NCBI RefSeq assembly: GCF_012933505.1
Contig: NZ_JABBNB010000037.1
Span: 1 to 64,000, forward strand
Source of the DNA: Gordonia asplenii
GTDB taxonomy: Bacteria; Actinomycetota; Actinomycetes; Mycobacteriales; Mycobacteriaceae
Direction: 5' to 3'
DNA length: 64,000 nt
A program made the position numbers and the translations under genes. The notes beneath the pieces were generated by a model. The model was not told the DNA's origin and made no database searches. It saw nothing but the letters and a program-made list of their open reading frames with translations. Below are positions 37,820 through 46,929 of the stretch, piece after piece (position 1 is the stretch's first letter; the number at the start of each line of letters is the position of its first letter).

Positions 37820-37925
37820 GACCACTCCTAGTCTGCTGATCTTCGACGAACAACGCGATCTACGCCGTTCTCGATCAATGATCAGCTGACGTCGCACAGA
37901 TCCGACGAGTGGTGAACTACTCGAA

Positions 37926-39554
37926 TCAGGCGAGCTCGATGAGTTCCTGATACTCGTCGGACCAGTGATCTTCGGTGCCGTCGGGCAGCAAGATCACTCG
38001 TTCCGGCTCCAATGCCGCCGCCGCACCGGGGTCGTGGGTGACCAGTACCACCGCCCCGGTGTAGGAACGCAGGGCGTCGAGGACCTGTTCGCGAGACACC
38101 GGATCGAGGTTGTTGGTCGGCTCGTCGAGCAGCAGCACATTGGCGGCCGACGACACCAGTCCCGCCAACGTGAGACGTGTCTTCTCACCGCCGGACAGCG
38201 TGCCCGCGGGTTGGTCGAGCTGCGGGCCGGAGAACATGAACGCACCGAGCAGGCCACGCAGGTCCTGTTCGCCTGCGTCAGGTGCCGCGTGCCGGATGTT
38301 CTCCCAGACGGTGGCGGCGTCGTCGAGCGTGTCATGCTCCTGCGCGAAGTACCCGATCTTGAGCCCATAGCCGGGCTCAAGTTCCCCGGTGTCGGGTTTC
38401 TCCACTCCCGCAAGGAGTTTCAGCAGGGTGGTCTTGCCCGCGCCGTTGAGGCCGAGCACCACGACGCGGCTGCCCTTGTCGATCGCGAGATCCACGCCGG
38501 CAAAGATCTCCAGCGAGCCGTACATCTTGGTGAGGTTCGACGCCATGAGCGGAGTCTTGCCGCACGTCGCGGGTTCCGGGAACCGGATCCGCGCGGTCCG
38601 ATCGGCCACGATCTCGTCGTCGAGTTCGTTCATCATGCGCTCGGCGCGCTTGAGCATCTGTTGTGCCGCGGTCGCCTTGGTGGCCTTGGCACCGAGTTTG
38701 GCCGCCTGCGCGCGCAGCGCTCCGGCCTTCTTCTCCGCGTTGGCGCGTTCACGTTTGCGGCGCTGCTCGTCGGTGGCGCGGGCGTCGAGGTAGCGCTTCC
38801 AGCTCATGTTGTAGATGTCGGCCTCGCCGCGCACGGCGTCGAGGAACCAGACGCGGTTCACGACGTCGGCGAGCAGGTCGACGTCGTGGCTGATCACGAC
38901 GAGCCCGCCGTCGTGGTTCTGCAAGAAACTGCGCAGCCAGGTGATCGAGTCGGCGTCGAGGTGGTTGGTCGGCTCGTCGAGGAGCAGGGTGGTGTCGGAC
39001 TTGCCGCTGCCGTCGGACGCGGCAAAGAGGATGCGGGCCAGTTCGATGCGCCGTCGCTGACCGCCGGAGAGCGTCGAAAGCGGTTGCGCCAGAACTCGAT
39101 CCGGTAGGCCGAGGCTGTTGCAGATGCGGGCGGCCTCGGATTCGGCGACGTACCCGCCGAGCGCGGCGAAGCGTTCTTCGAGCTGCCCGTATTTGCGGAC
39201 GGCCCGGTCGCGGACCTTGTCGTCGGCGGTCTCGGCCATCAGCGCCTGCTGCTTTTCCATATTACGCAGGATGGAATCGAGGCCGCGCGCGGAGAGGACG
39301 CGGTCCTTGGCGAGCACCGACAGGTCGCCCTCTTTGGGATCCTGCGGCAGGTAGCCGAGCTCACCGTTGCGCAATATGGTGCCCGCGTACGGCTCGGTCT
39401 CGCCGGCCAGGATGCGCAGCGTGGTGGTCTTGCCCGCGCCGTTGCGGCCGACGAGGCCGATCCGGTCGCCGGGGGCGATGCGCAGCGCAGAGCCGGGCGC
39501 CGACAGCAATGTGCGGGCGCCCGCGCGCACTTCGAGGTCGGTCGCGGTAATCAC
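37926..39554 (-). CDS. ABC-F family ATP-binding protein (Rv1473-like)
   Basis: A 542-residue cytoplasmic protein with two ABC ATPase domains and no membrane segment, thus an ABC-F protein that acts at the ribosome. Domain 1 has GRNGAGKTTT (about 35-44) and LSGGQRRRIELARIL; domain 2 has GLNGAGKTTL (about 358-367) and LSGGEKTRL. A charged coiled linker (RKRERANAEKKAGALRAQAAKLGAKATK) lies between. From memory it matches Rv1473 closely, including the start MITATDLEVRAG. Members of the family act in translation or in ribosome protection from antibiotics. Confidence 0.92.
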   Translation of the reverse strand: MITATDLEVRAGARTLLSAPGSALRIAPGDRIGLVGRNGAGKTTTLRILAGETEPYAGTILRNGELGYLPQDPKEGDLSVLAKDRVLSARGLDSILRNMEKQQALMAETADDKVRDRAVRKYGQLEERFAALGGYVAESEAARICNSLGLPDRVLAQPLSTLSGGQRRRIELARILFAASDGSGKSDTTLLLDEPTNHLDADSITWLRSFLQNHDGGLVVISHDVDLLADVVNRVWFLDAVRGEADIYNMSWKRYLDARATDEQRRKRERANAEKKAGALRAQAAKLGAKATKATAAQQMLKRAERMMNELDDEIVADRTARIRFPEPATCGKTPLMASNLTKMYGSLEIFAGVDLAIDKGSRVVVLGLNGAGKTTLLKLLAGVEKPDTGELEPGYGLKIGYFAQEHDTLDDAATVWENIRHAAPDAGEQDLRGLLGAFMFSGPQLDQPAGTLSGGEKTRLTLAGLVSSAANVLLLDEPTNNLDPVSREQVLDALRSYTGAVVLVTHDPGAAAALEPERVILLPDGTEDHWSDEYQELIELA

Positions 39555-39619
39555 GACCGACGATGTTACCGGTGAACAGCGGCAATACCCGATTCGTGCA
39601 GGCAGGTAGGCTGTCGGCC

Positions 39620-40774
39620 ATGCCCGCCGACCTCGATCTCATCGTCGCCGGAGCCGGTCCCGCGGGCCGTGCGCTGAGCTGTCGGGCCGCACGAGCGGGC
39701 CTGTCGGTCGCGCTGGTCGATCCCGACCCGCAGCGGCCGTGGCGCGCGACCTACGGCGCGTGGACCGACGAGCTGCCGCCCTGGCTCGACGCCGAGTGCA
39801 TCGCCGCCGGCGCCTCGTCGGCGACGGTCTACACCCCCGGTCGACGGGTCGTCGAGCGGGGCTACAGCGTGTTGGCGACCGGTCGCCTGCAGCAGTCGCT
39901 GAGCTCGTGCGAGGCTCGGGTGATCGCCGCGAGCGCCGCGTCGGTCAGCCGGCATCAGGTCCGCCTCGTCACCGGCGAAACTCTCTCCGCGACAACGGTT
40001 ATCGACGCCCGCGGCACGCCTCGCACGGCGGAACACGCGGTCCCCCGTCAGACCGCCGTCGGCGTTCGCCGCGCGGCGTCGGGCGGCGAGATGGTCGTGA
40101 TGGACTGGCGTCGCGCGGCGTCGGCCCCGACGTCGACGTTCAGCTATCGCATCGCGCTGGGGTCGTCGATCGAACTCGTCGAGGAGACCTGTCTGGCCGG
40201 TGCGCCGCCGGTCGATCTGCACCGGCTCGCGCAGCTCACCGCGTCCCGGATCGGCGGAGCGCCGCCGGACGCCGCCGGCACCGACCCCGACGTCGAGCTG
40301 GTGGACTTTCCGCTGCTCACCCCGCGGCCGCCATGGCGTCGTGGCGCCGACGAACCGCTGCGGTTCGGCGCGGCAGGCGGGCTGATGCATCCGGCGACCG
40401 GCTATTCGGTGGCGGCGTCGCTGTCGGCCGCCGACGTCGTCGTCGAGGCGCTGACCGCGGGCGAGGATCCGCGAAAGGCATTGTGGCCACCGTCTGCCCG
40501 CGCGGTGTATCGGCTCCGTGCGGCCGGGCTGACGGCGATTCTGCGGATGAGCCCCGACGAACTGGTGGCGTTCTTCGACGCGTTCTTCGGTCTGGCGCCG
40601 ACGTCGCAGTACGCCTACCTGTCATCGCGGACCGACCTGGCCGGAGTGATCGCGGCGATGTGGCAGGTGTTCGCACGGCTCGATCGACGCGGGCGGACCC
40701 GCCTGGTCACCGGATTCACCGCGGGGCTGCGACCAGCGATGTTCACCTACGCCCACAGCCGCCGACGGCGCTGA
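39620..40774 (+). CDS. crtL: Lycopene cyclase family FAD-dependent protein
   Basis: A 384-residue CrtL/CrtY-type flavoprotein that would close the end rings of lycopene. It has the dinucleotide-binding motif DLIVAGAGPAGRALS (about 6-20), the cyclase pattern RPWRATYGAWTDEL (about 40-53) and the signature AAGGLMHPATGYSVAASL (about 252-269). No other carotenoid gene lies nearby, so the pathway is elsewhere or this is a stray copy. Start ATG at 39620. It is followed 12 bp later by a TPR gene, perhaps an operon. Confidence 0.85.
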   Translation: MPADLDLIVAGAGPAGRALSCRAARAGLSVALVDPDPQRPWRATYGAWTDELPPWLDAECIAAGASSATVYTPGRRVVERGYSVLATGRLQQSLSSCEARVIAASAASVSRHQVRLVTGETLSATTVIDARGTPRTAEHAVPRQTAVGVRRAASGGEMVVMDWRRAASAPTSTFSYRIALGSSIELVEETCLAGAPPVDLHRLAQLTASRIGGAPPDAAGTDPDVELVDFPLLTPRPPWRRGADEPLRFGAAGGLMHPATGYSVAASLSAADVVVEALTAGEDPRKALWPPSARAVYRLRAAGLTAILRMSPDELVAFFDAFFGLAPTSQYAYLSSRTDLAGVIAAMWQVFARLDRRGRTRLVTGFTAGLRPAMFTYAHSRRRR

Positions 40775-40786
40775 TAGTCTCGTCCA

Positions 40787-42304
40787 GTGTCGACCGATCC
40801 CACCGAACTGCACGGTCTGCTCGCGCATTCCGAGCCCAAACGCACCACGCGTACCACGATGCGCATGACCCCGTTCGGACAGTTGCGCTACGACATCTTC
40901 GGCGACGCCCCCGTGCGCGACGACGGGCGCACGCCGGAGGCGCAGACGGCCCTGACCAATGCGGCGCGGATCGCCGCCGAGGGTCGGATCGCCGACGCGA
41001 TCACGCTGCTGACGAAAGTCGGTGAGGCCGCCCCGGGAAATGTCGACATCGCCCGCATGCTGGGCGCGTTGCACGAGTCGGCAGACGACACCCGCAACGC
41101 GCAGTACTGGTACCGGCAGGCCGTCGCGCTCGACGGCGATCTGCGCAGCGTCGTCGCACTGGGATCGTTGTACGGCCGGGCCGGGCGCACCGCCGACGCG
41201 CTCGCGCTGCATTCCTACGCGTGGGAGCATCGCGACGGATCGGCGTCGGACGACGACAAGGTGGTCTGCGAGAGCTACCTCGCGTCGCTGGCGCGGACCT
41301 TCGACGCCGTCGGGCTGCGCGATGCCGCCGACCTGGCGATCCTGCGCCACGGCACCGACCCGGTCTTCATGTACTACATGGCGTTCGGGCACATCCTGGA
41401 GTCGCATGCCGACGATGCGCGGCGCATCATCAGCACCGTGCTGCCCGAACTCGCACCCGACGACCGGCTGGCACAACCCTTCCTCGACCTTCGCGCACGC
41501 GTCAACGGCCTGAGCACCGTCACCGCGGGCGGCGGATCGGGTGCCGGTCCCACGCCACCGCCCCGCGAAGTGAACCTCGACGTCTTCGACCTGAATGCCC
41601 TTGTCGCGCACTATCTTCCGCCCCGCGGCGACTACGGCGTAGCCACCATCGAGTCCGATTTCGGCGAGTTGCGCTTCGATCTCCACGGCCCGAAAGAGGT
41701 GTACGGCACCTGGTCAGACCACTTCGACGCGCTGTACGCGACAACACAGTCGGCCGATCGCGCCTTCGGTTACGGGCTCTACGACGACGCCATCGACATC
41801 CTCACCGACCTGATGATCAGCGCCCCCGACTTCATGCCCGCGCTACGGCTCCTCGCCGACGCCTACATGGCGAAAGGCAACTACGCCGAGGCCGAGTACT
41901 GGATCAAGCAGTACATCGCCTATACGCAACGACTCGACGGCGTGTACACGCTGAGCATCGTCTACCGGCAGCTCGGGCGCGGTGCCGATTCACTGTGGCT
42001 GCTGGATTACCTGTGGCACAACCGCATCGAGATCGATTGGGAGATCGGTGTTCAGGTGGCGCGCGACCTGCTGTGGATGCTGTCGGCCGAACCGGAGAAC
42101 GGCCGGGTGATGATATCGGTCGGAGAGCGTGCGGCCACCGAGTACGGGCGCGACCCGTGGATCGACTTCTACCGCGGACTCGGCTACCTGTTCGCGCAGC
42201 GCATCGTCGAGGGCGTCGATACGCTGCGCACGCTGCTCACCTATGTCGGCGCCAACGACGAGCTCCGGCGCCGCGCGGAAATGCTGATCGCGGAGCACAG
42301 CTGA
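40787..42304 (+). CDS. TPR-repeat protein with two duplicated halves
   Basis: A 505-residue cytoplasmic protein made of tetratricopeptide repeats, for protein-protein contacts. The sequence is an internal duplication: FGQLRYDIFGDAPV (about 28-41) matches FGELRFDLHGPKEV (about 289-302), each followed by TPR helices. A Gly-rich linker (VTAGGGSGAGPTPPPREV) near residue 245 joins the halves. The start is GTG, 12 bp after the lycopene cyclase stop. The function is unknown. The N-terminal part of each half is not an obvious TPR and could be a small beta domain. Confidence 0.75.
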   Translation: MSTDPTELHGLLAHSEPKRTTRTTMRMTPFGQLRYDIFGDAPVRDDGRTPEAQTALTNAARIAAEGRIADAITLLTKVGEAAPGNVDIARMLGALHESADDTRNAQYWYRQAVALDGDLRSVVALGSLYGRAGRTADALALHSYAWEHRDGSASDDDKVVCESYLASLARTFDAVGLRDAADLAILRHGTDPVFMYYMAFGHILESHADDARRIISTVLPELAPDDRLAQPFLDLRARVNGLSTVTAGGGSGAGPTPPPREVNLDVFDLNALVAHYLPPRGDYGVATIESDFGELRFDLHGPKEVYGTWSDHFDALYATTQSADRAFGYGLYDDAIDILTDLMISAPDFMPALRLLADAYMAKGNYAEAEYWIKQYIAYTQRLDGVYTLSIVYRQLGRGADSLWLLDYLWHNRIEIDWEIGVQVARDLLWMLSAEPENGRVMISVGERAATEYGRDPWIDFYRGLGYLFAQRIVEGVDTLRTLLTYVGANDELRRRAEMLIAEHS

Positions 42305-42361
42305 GGCGACGACGCGCTCACCCCCGAGGGGTATCGGTGTCCGATCTGTACTGTACCGAGT

Positions 42362-42931
42362 ATGAGCTTCACCTCCTCTCATGATGCGGCTCCCTCGCAA
42401 CCGTTTCCTGTTCTCGCCAACCCAGCGTCAGTAGTCCACATCGCACACACCGACATCAATGGAATGGCCCGCGACGCCGCTCGACTGTATGCGCGCACGC
42501 CACGACGTGCTCGCTTGCCGGTTCTGACGTTCGCGCTCGTCGCCGTCATGGCGATTGCGATCACGGGAGTCCAGAATGTCGATTGGGTCTTGCTCGTCTT
42601 GATACTCGTCGCCGCGATACCCACTGTCATCGCCGCCAATTGGATCCAAACACGAACACTCGTTCCTCAGTTCGTCGCACTTCTCACCGGCGACCGGTCA
42701 ATGCACACCTACGTCTACGCGGCGTCCGTCCAGAGCGACTCCATGGATGTAGTCCTGCACGACAGTGTCTACGAACGTCTGCACTTCTCGTCGATATCGC
42801 GCGTGGACCAATCGGCGTCAATTATCGTCGTTCGATCTCTCGGCGGCGCAATACGCCTAATTCCGCGCGCACTCGTTCCGGACGAGTGGTTCGATGCGCT
42901 GCGCAGCGCCGGAGTGCGCGTTCACACCTGA
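42362..42931 (+). CDS. Two-TM membrane protein, YcxB-like
   Basis: A 189-residue protein with two adjacent hydrophobic helices (about 54-70 and 74-94), and a C-terminal cytoplasmic beta-rich domain (SDSMDVVLHDSVYERLHFSSISRVDQS...IRLIPRALVPDEWFDALRSAG). The ending resembles YcxB-like or PH-type domains of small membrane proteins. The gene is visibly less G/C-rich than its neighbours. Its stop overlaps the 3' end of the convergent oxidoreductase gene by 10 bp. Confidence 0.72.
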   Translation: MSFTSSHDAAPSQPFPVLANPASVVHIAHTDINGMARDAARLYARTPRRARLPVLTFALVAVMAIAITGVQNVDWVLLVLILVAAIPTVIAANWIQTRTLVPQFVALLTGDRSMHTYVYAASVQSDSMDVVLHDSVYERLHFSSISRVDQSASIIVVRSLGGAIRLIPRALVPDEWFDALRSAGVRVHT

Positions 42932-43869
42932 CTCGCCACCAGCGCCGACGCCGCTTCCTCGGCGACCAGGTCGGCATTGACCGCGGCGCCCGCCATCACC
43001 CCGGAACCCGACGACGCCGATACCATCGCGCTCAAATCGGTGATGTTTCCCGCGGCCCACACACCGTCGACGGCCGTCTTGCGCATCAGGTCGGTCTCCA
43101 CGAACGTCCCCATCGGATGGTCGGAGACCTCGCCGCCGAGCCGGCGATAGATGTCCGCGCGCGCCTCGAAACGCGGACCGACGACCACCGCGTCGACGCC
43201 GTGCTCGGTTCCGTCGGCGAGCACCACGGCGCCGACCAGACGACCATCATGCGCGAGTCTGGCCACTTCGCCGTCGACCACCGCGATGCCGACCGCGGCG
43301 AGCTGACCACGCGCGGCCTCGTCGAGGTCGGCGGTGTGCGCGAACATCGTCACGTCGTCACTGAGCTGACCGAACAAGAGTGCCTGATGCACAGCCATCG
43401 GACCGGTGGCGAGGATGGCGATCCGTTGCCCGCGTACTTCGTAGCCGTGGCAGTACGGACAATGCAGCACGGTGGCGCCCCAACATTCACGCACGCCGTC
43501 GACGTCGGGCAGCACATCGGTGAGGCCCGTCGCCAGAATGAGTCGGCGCGAACGGATTTCGCGGCCCGACGCCGTGGTGAGAACGAACCTGTCGGCTGAC
43601 CGGGTAGCAGCGGTGACCTCGGCGTCGACGAACTCGACGCCGTAGCCCAGCGCTTCCGTTCGACCCGCGGCGAGCAGATCGAGTGGTGAAACGCCTTCTC
43701 GCCCAAGCACATTGTGCGCATGGTCGGCCGGAGCGTTCCGGGGTTGCCCGGCGTCGACGACGATGACGGACCGCAGCGAACGGGCGAGTGCGATCGCGGC
43801 GGAGAGCCCCGCAGAACCGCCGCCCACGACGACGACATCGGCCGATTGATCTTCTCGAGATGCGTTCAT
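42922..43869 (-). CDS. Thioredoxin-reductase-like NAD(P)/FAD oxidoreductase
   Basis: A 315-residue two-dinucleotide-domain flavoprotein. FAD motif DVVVVGGGSAGLSAAIALARS (about 10-30) is followed by ATVLHCPYCHGYEVRGQ (redox CPYC at about 137-140) and the NADPH motif. The C-terminal GVWAAGNITD binds FAD. This is the TrxR-like family, with CPYC in place of CATC. It may reduce a thiol protein or act on its own. ATG at 43869 is preferred over 43926. It precedes a GATase gene on the same strand, 80 bp upstream, and is not clearly part of the regulon. Confidence 0.87.
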   Translation of the reverse strand: MNASREDQSADVVVVGGGSAGLSAAIALARSLRSVIVVDAGQPRNAPADHAHNVLGREGVSPLDLLAAGRTEALGYGVEFVDAEVTAATRSADRFVLTTASGREIRSRRLILATGLTDVLPDVDGVRECWGATVLHCPYCHGYEVRGQRIAILATGPMAVHQALLFGQLSDDVTMFAHTADLDEAARGQLAAVGIAVVDGEVARLAHDGRLVGAVVLADGTEHGVDAVVVGPRFEARADIYRRLGGEVSDHPMGTFVETDLMRKTAVDGVWAAGNITDLSAMVSASSGSGVMAGAAVNADLVAEEAASALVASQV

Positions 43870-43949
43870 GCCTTTCACCGTACCGACGCTGTGCGTGAAG
43901 GGCACGACGTCTTGCAGGATTGGCAATATGTCGCGGCGGGCCGCGTCGG

Positions 43950-44654
43950 TCAGTTCCGCGCGACCACGTCGAGGAAGCCGTCCACCAGTCGCTGCGCGCG
44001 TATCCGGGATTCTCCCTCCCGAGCCGAGGTGTCGTCGATGAGCGCCCGCACGTCGTGGCCGGCGGCCTCCAGCTGCCGGTCACCGCCGTTGTCGAGCCAC
44101 CCGATTAGCATCGCGGCGTTCAACTCCGGATGAAACTGGACGGCCAGGTTGCGTCGAATCACGAAGCCCTGCGACGACGCGGCGTTGCGCGCGAGTTCGG
44201 TCGCCTTCGGCGGCACGTCCCAGCGGTCGTAATGCCACTGGAACCAGTCGCCGCCGGGCACGACCCCCTCGTCGTCGCTGAACACCGTGCGCCACCCCAA
44301 CTCCGGCGTCGATGAGCGGTAGACCACTCCGCCGTGCGTCGTGGCGAGCACTTGACCGCCGAAACAGATCCCGAGCACCGGAACGCCGGCGTCGTCGGCG
44401 GTGGCCATCATGTCGATCTCCGCGCCGACCCAGTTGCCGATCGTCGCCTCGTCGTACACCGACCACGCGGCCCCCATCGTCACGATCGCGTCGAAGGTCG
44501 TCGGATCTGGTAGATCCGTCGTCACGTTCGGCGACGCGAAGCGCTCGGCGGGAACGACCTGGTGTGACGAAACGTCGTAGCCACGCTCGACGAGTCGCTC
44601 ACCGACGGGTCCGGCCGGAGAGACGTGGTCATGGGAGAGGATGAGGGCTCGCAT
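43950..44654 (-). CDS. Class I glutamine amidotransferase-like protein
   Basis: A 234-residue GATase1-fold hydrolase related to GMP-synthase-type glutaminases. Visible are the nucleophile motif GICFGGQ (Cys about 94) and the catalytic HPE (VQFHPEL, about 172-178). Its fold is also used to hydrolyse gamma-glutamyl-amides, as in the AtdA2/TdnT proteins of aniline oxidation. The ATG at 44654 is 17 bp from a 20-bp operator (44671-44690). It is divergent from the reductase-oxygenase pair and thus probably part of the same catabolic regulon. Confidence 0.85.
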   Translation of the reverse strand: MRALILSHDHVSPAGPVGERLVERGYDVSSHQVVPAERFASPNVTTDLPDPTTFDAIVTMGAAWSVYDEATIGNWVGAEIDMMATADDAGVPVLGICFGGQVLATTHGGVVYRSSTPELGWRTVFSDDEGVVPGGDWFQWHYDRWDVPPKATELARNAASSQGFVIRRNLAVQFHPELNAAMLIGWLDNGGDRQLEAAGHDVRALIDDTSAREGESRIRAQRLVDGFLDVVARN

Positions 44655-44670
44655 GCACCACATCCTACAC

Positions 44671-44690
44671 ATTGTTCGTATCCAAACAAT
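44671..44690. promoter_or_regulatory. Regulon operator, site A
   Basis: ATTGTTCGTATCCAAACAAT, one of six near-palindromes in this locus. It lies 17 bp before the glutamine amidotransferase start on the minus strand, where a repressor could block transcription. Confidence 0.75.
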
Positions 44691-44759
44691 ACACCGCCGA
44701 CCGTTGGAAAAGCCGCGACCGAAGCCCGAAATCCCTTGCGTAACGGCACGTCATGCCAT

Positions 44760-44779
44760 ATCGTTTGTACCCGAATGAA
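44760..44779. promoter_or_regulatory. Regulon operator, site B
   Basis: ATCGTTTGTACCCGAATGAA, 27 bp before the reductase start. Site A is 89 bp away (centre to centre), one site in front of each divergent gene. Least conserved member of the set. Confidence 0.7.
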
Positions 44780-44805
44780 TTATCAGTAACGTCAGAGGCA
44801 GGGAC

Positions 44806-45771
44806 ATGACAGTCACCGAAACAGTTGTCAGAGAGACCGAGTTCGATCTGCGAATAAGCGCCCTCGATCGAGTGTCCGACGGCGTGCTGTCGATCGAGCT
44901 CACGCCGCTAGACGATTCCGCTCTGCCGGCATGGACGCCCGGCGCGCACGTGGACCTGATCCTCGGCCCCGACCTCGTCCGGCAATACTCCCTCTCCGGC
45001 GATCCGGCCGACCACGGCCGCTGGCGTGTCGCCGTCCTCTTGACGCCGGACAGCCGCGGCGGCTCGCGCGCCGTGCACGAGAACCTCACGGTCGGTGACA
45101 CCATCCGCGTACGGGGCCCGCGCAATCACTTCGTTCTCGCCGCAGCGCCGTCGTACGAGTTCGTCGCGGGCGGCATCGGCATCACCCCGATCCTGCCGAT
45201 GATCGCCGAGGCGCAGGCCGCGGGCGCGTCGTGGCGTCTGCACTACGGCGGACGTACCCGCGCATCGATGGCTTTCACCGACGAGCTCGCGCAGTACGGC
45301 GACAAGGTGACCCTGGTCCCGCAGGACGAGAGCGGACACCTCGACCTGCAAGCGATCCTCGGAACGCCGGCGGCCGACACCCTCGTCTACTGCTGCGGAC
45401 CGACACCGCTGCTCGACGCCATCGAATCCACGTGCGAGACGTGGCCGTCGGGGGCCTTGCACACAGAGCGTTTCGCCGCGCAAGAGGTGGACACCTCCGG
45501 TGACTCCGAGTTCACCGTGGTCTTCGCACAGTCGGGCATCGAGGCCAAGGTACCGGCCGACAAGTCGGTCTTCACCGTCGCCCGCGAGAACGACCTCAGC
45601 GTGCTCGGTTCCTGCCTCGCAGGCATCTGCGGCACCTGTGAGACCGACGTCCTCGACGGCGAGGTCGATCACCGCGACAGCGTCCTAGACGAGGATGAGC
45701 GCGCCGCGAACGAAACCATGATGATCTGCGTCTCCCGTTGCCGCGGTCCCCGACTCGTCCTCGACATCTGA
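44806..45771 (+). CDS. VanB/PDR-type ferredoxin oxidoreductase
   Basis: A 321-residue electron-transfer reductase for a Rieske oxygenase. An FMN/FAD-binding beta-barrel (RQYSLSGDP, about 61-69) is followed by the NAD-binding domain (FVAGGIGITPILPM, about 117-130) and a C-terminal plant-type [2Fe-2S] ferredoxin: Cys pattern C-x4-C-x2-C in SCLAGICGTCETDV (about 268-279) and a later Cys in MMICVSR. This is the phthalate-dioxygenase-reductase (VanB) arrangement. It is the first gene of an operon with the Rieske gene 26 bp downstream. Site B controls it. Confidence 0.93.
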   Translation: MTVTETVVRETEFDLRISALDRVSDGVLSIELTPLDDSALPAWTPGAHVDLILGPDLVRQYSLSGDPADHGRWRVAVLLTPDSRGGSRAVHENLTVGDTIRVRGPRNHFVLAAAPSYEFVAGGIGITPILPMIAEAQAAGASWRLHYGGRTRASMAFTDELAQYGDKVTLVPQDESGHLDLQAILGTPAADTLVYCCGPTPLLDAIESTCETWPSGALHTERFAAQEVDTSGDSEFTVVFAQSGIEAKVPADKSVFTVARENDLSVLGSCLAGICGTCETDVLDGEVDHRDSVLDEDERAANETMMICVSRCRGPRLVLDI

Positions 45772-45797
45772 TCACTCCCGCAGCGAAGGAACCGAAC

Positions 45798-46847
45798 ATG
45801 ACTTCCACCTCTGGAACTGAGCGGCGCGCGGCGTCGATCGACTTCCCCACCGGCAGCTGGTACGCCGTCGCAACGAGCACGAGCGTCGGCCGACAGCCCT
45901 CGGCCTGCCGCGTCCTCGGCAAACGCGTCGTGGTCTATCGCGACAGCCGCGGCGACGCCGTCGCGCTCGACGACCGGTGTTGCCACTCGTCCTATCCGCT
46001 CAGCCTCGGCCGCGTCGAAGGCGACGACATCCGTTGCGGCTACAGCGGATTCGTCTACGGCCCGGACGGCGCGGTGCGCAGCGTGCCGACGCAGTCGCTG
46101 GTTCCCATCGGCGCGCACGTGCACGCCTACCCGGTACGCGAGCAGGACGGCCTCATCTGGGTCTGGCCGGGATCGCCCGGTCGAGCGGCGCGGCGAGAGA
46201 TTCCCGCACTCGGCTGGCTGACCTCGCCGGACTGGACGACATTCGGCGACAGCTGGGTCGTGGAGGCGAATGCGACACTCCTGCAGGACAACTTCGCCGA
46301 CATCACCCACATCGCGCACCTCGATCCGGTGGCCGCTCCGCCGGTCCTGTCGAGCCAGACGCCGGAGATCGTCGTCACCGTCAACGAGCTGACCGTCTCG
46401 TTCAGTCGCGATTACCCGGCGTCGGCGCTGCAACCCTGGCAGGCCGAGATCCTCGAGGTTCCCGCGGACTCGCAACACGCTCAACGTGAGGAGGGGACGT
46501 TCCTGTCCCCCGGCCTCTGGGTCGACCGCTGGGACATCAGCGTCGACGGCCACGGCGAGCAGGACGGAACCAAGACGTCGTACTTCACCCACGCGATCAC
46601 TCCGATCGATGAGCGCACAACCGCACACACGTGGCGCGTCAGCCGCAACTACACGCCGTCGGCCGCGGCCACCGGAACGATGGAACCGGTGATGCGCGAC
46701 TACTACCGTTCGGTGCACCGCGCACTGGAGACGATCCAGCGGGTCATCGACGACGACGGCCCCCGCCGCGACGTGACCGTTCGCGCGGACGCGGCGAAAG
46801 TCGCAGTCCGCAAACTGATGCGCAGGCTCGCCGCCGAAGAGGCCTGA
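45798..46847 (+). CDS. Rieske [2Fe-2S] oxygenase (VanA-like) with altered Rieske ligand
   Basis: A 349-residue alpha-subunit-type oxygenase, probably an aromatic O-demethylase or hydroxylase. The Rieske motif is C61-x-H63 but the second half reads RCGYSGFVYG (C80-x2-S83): the expected second His is Ser. The non-heme iron site is probably DNFADITHIAH (D168, H171, H174), with a shorter H-x2-H spacing than the usual H-x3/4-H. ATG at 45798 follows GAAGGA. It is co-transcribed with the VanB-like reductase and ends at the terminator at 46861. Whether it is active with this ligand set is open. Confidence 0.87.
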   Translation: MTSTSGTERRAASIDFPTGSWYAVATSTSVGRQPSACRVLGKRVVVYRDSRGDAVALDDRCCHSSYPLSLGRVEGDDIRCGYSGFVYGPDGAVRSVPTQSLVPIGAHVHAYPVREQDGLIWVWPGSPGRAARREIPALGWLTSPDWTTFGDSWVVEANATLLQDNFADITHIAHLDPVAAPPVLSSQTPEIVVTVNELTVSFSRDYPASALQPWQAEILEVPADSQHAQREEGTFLSPGLWVDRWDISVDGHGEQDGTKTSYFTHAITPIDERTTAHTWRVSRNYTPSAAATGTMEPVMRDYYRSVHRALETIQRVIDDDGPRRDVTVRADAAKVAVRKLMRRLAAEEA

Positions 46848-46860
46848 GCCGTCGTAGACG

Positions 46861-46897
46861 AAAGACCCGATCCCAGGGGCCTGGGGTCGGGTCTTTT
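46861..46897 (+). terminator. Rho-independent terminator after the Rieske gene
   Basis: A 15-bp stem AAAGACCCGATCCCA/TGGGGTCGGGTCTTT with a 6-nt loop and a run of T after it (GTCTTTTCG), 13 bp after the stop. A classic intrinsic terminator. Confidence 0.85.
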
Positions 46898-46929
46898 CGT
46901 GTGGCGTCGGGTCGGGTGCACCGATGGCG

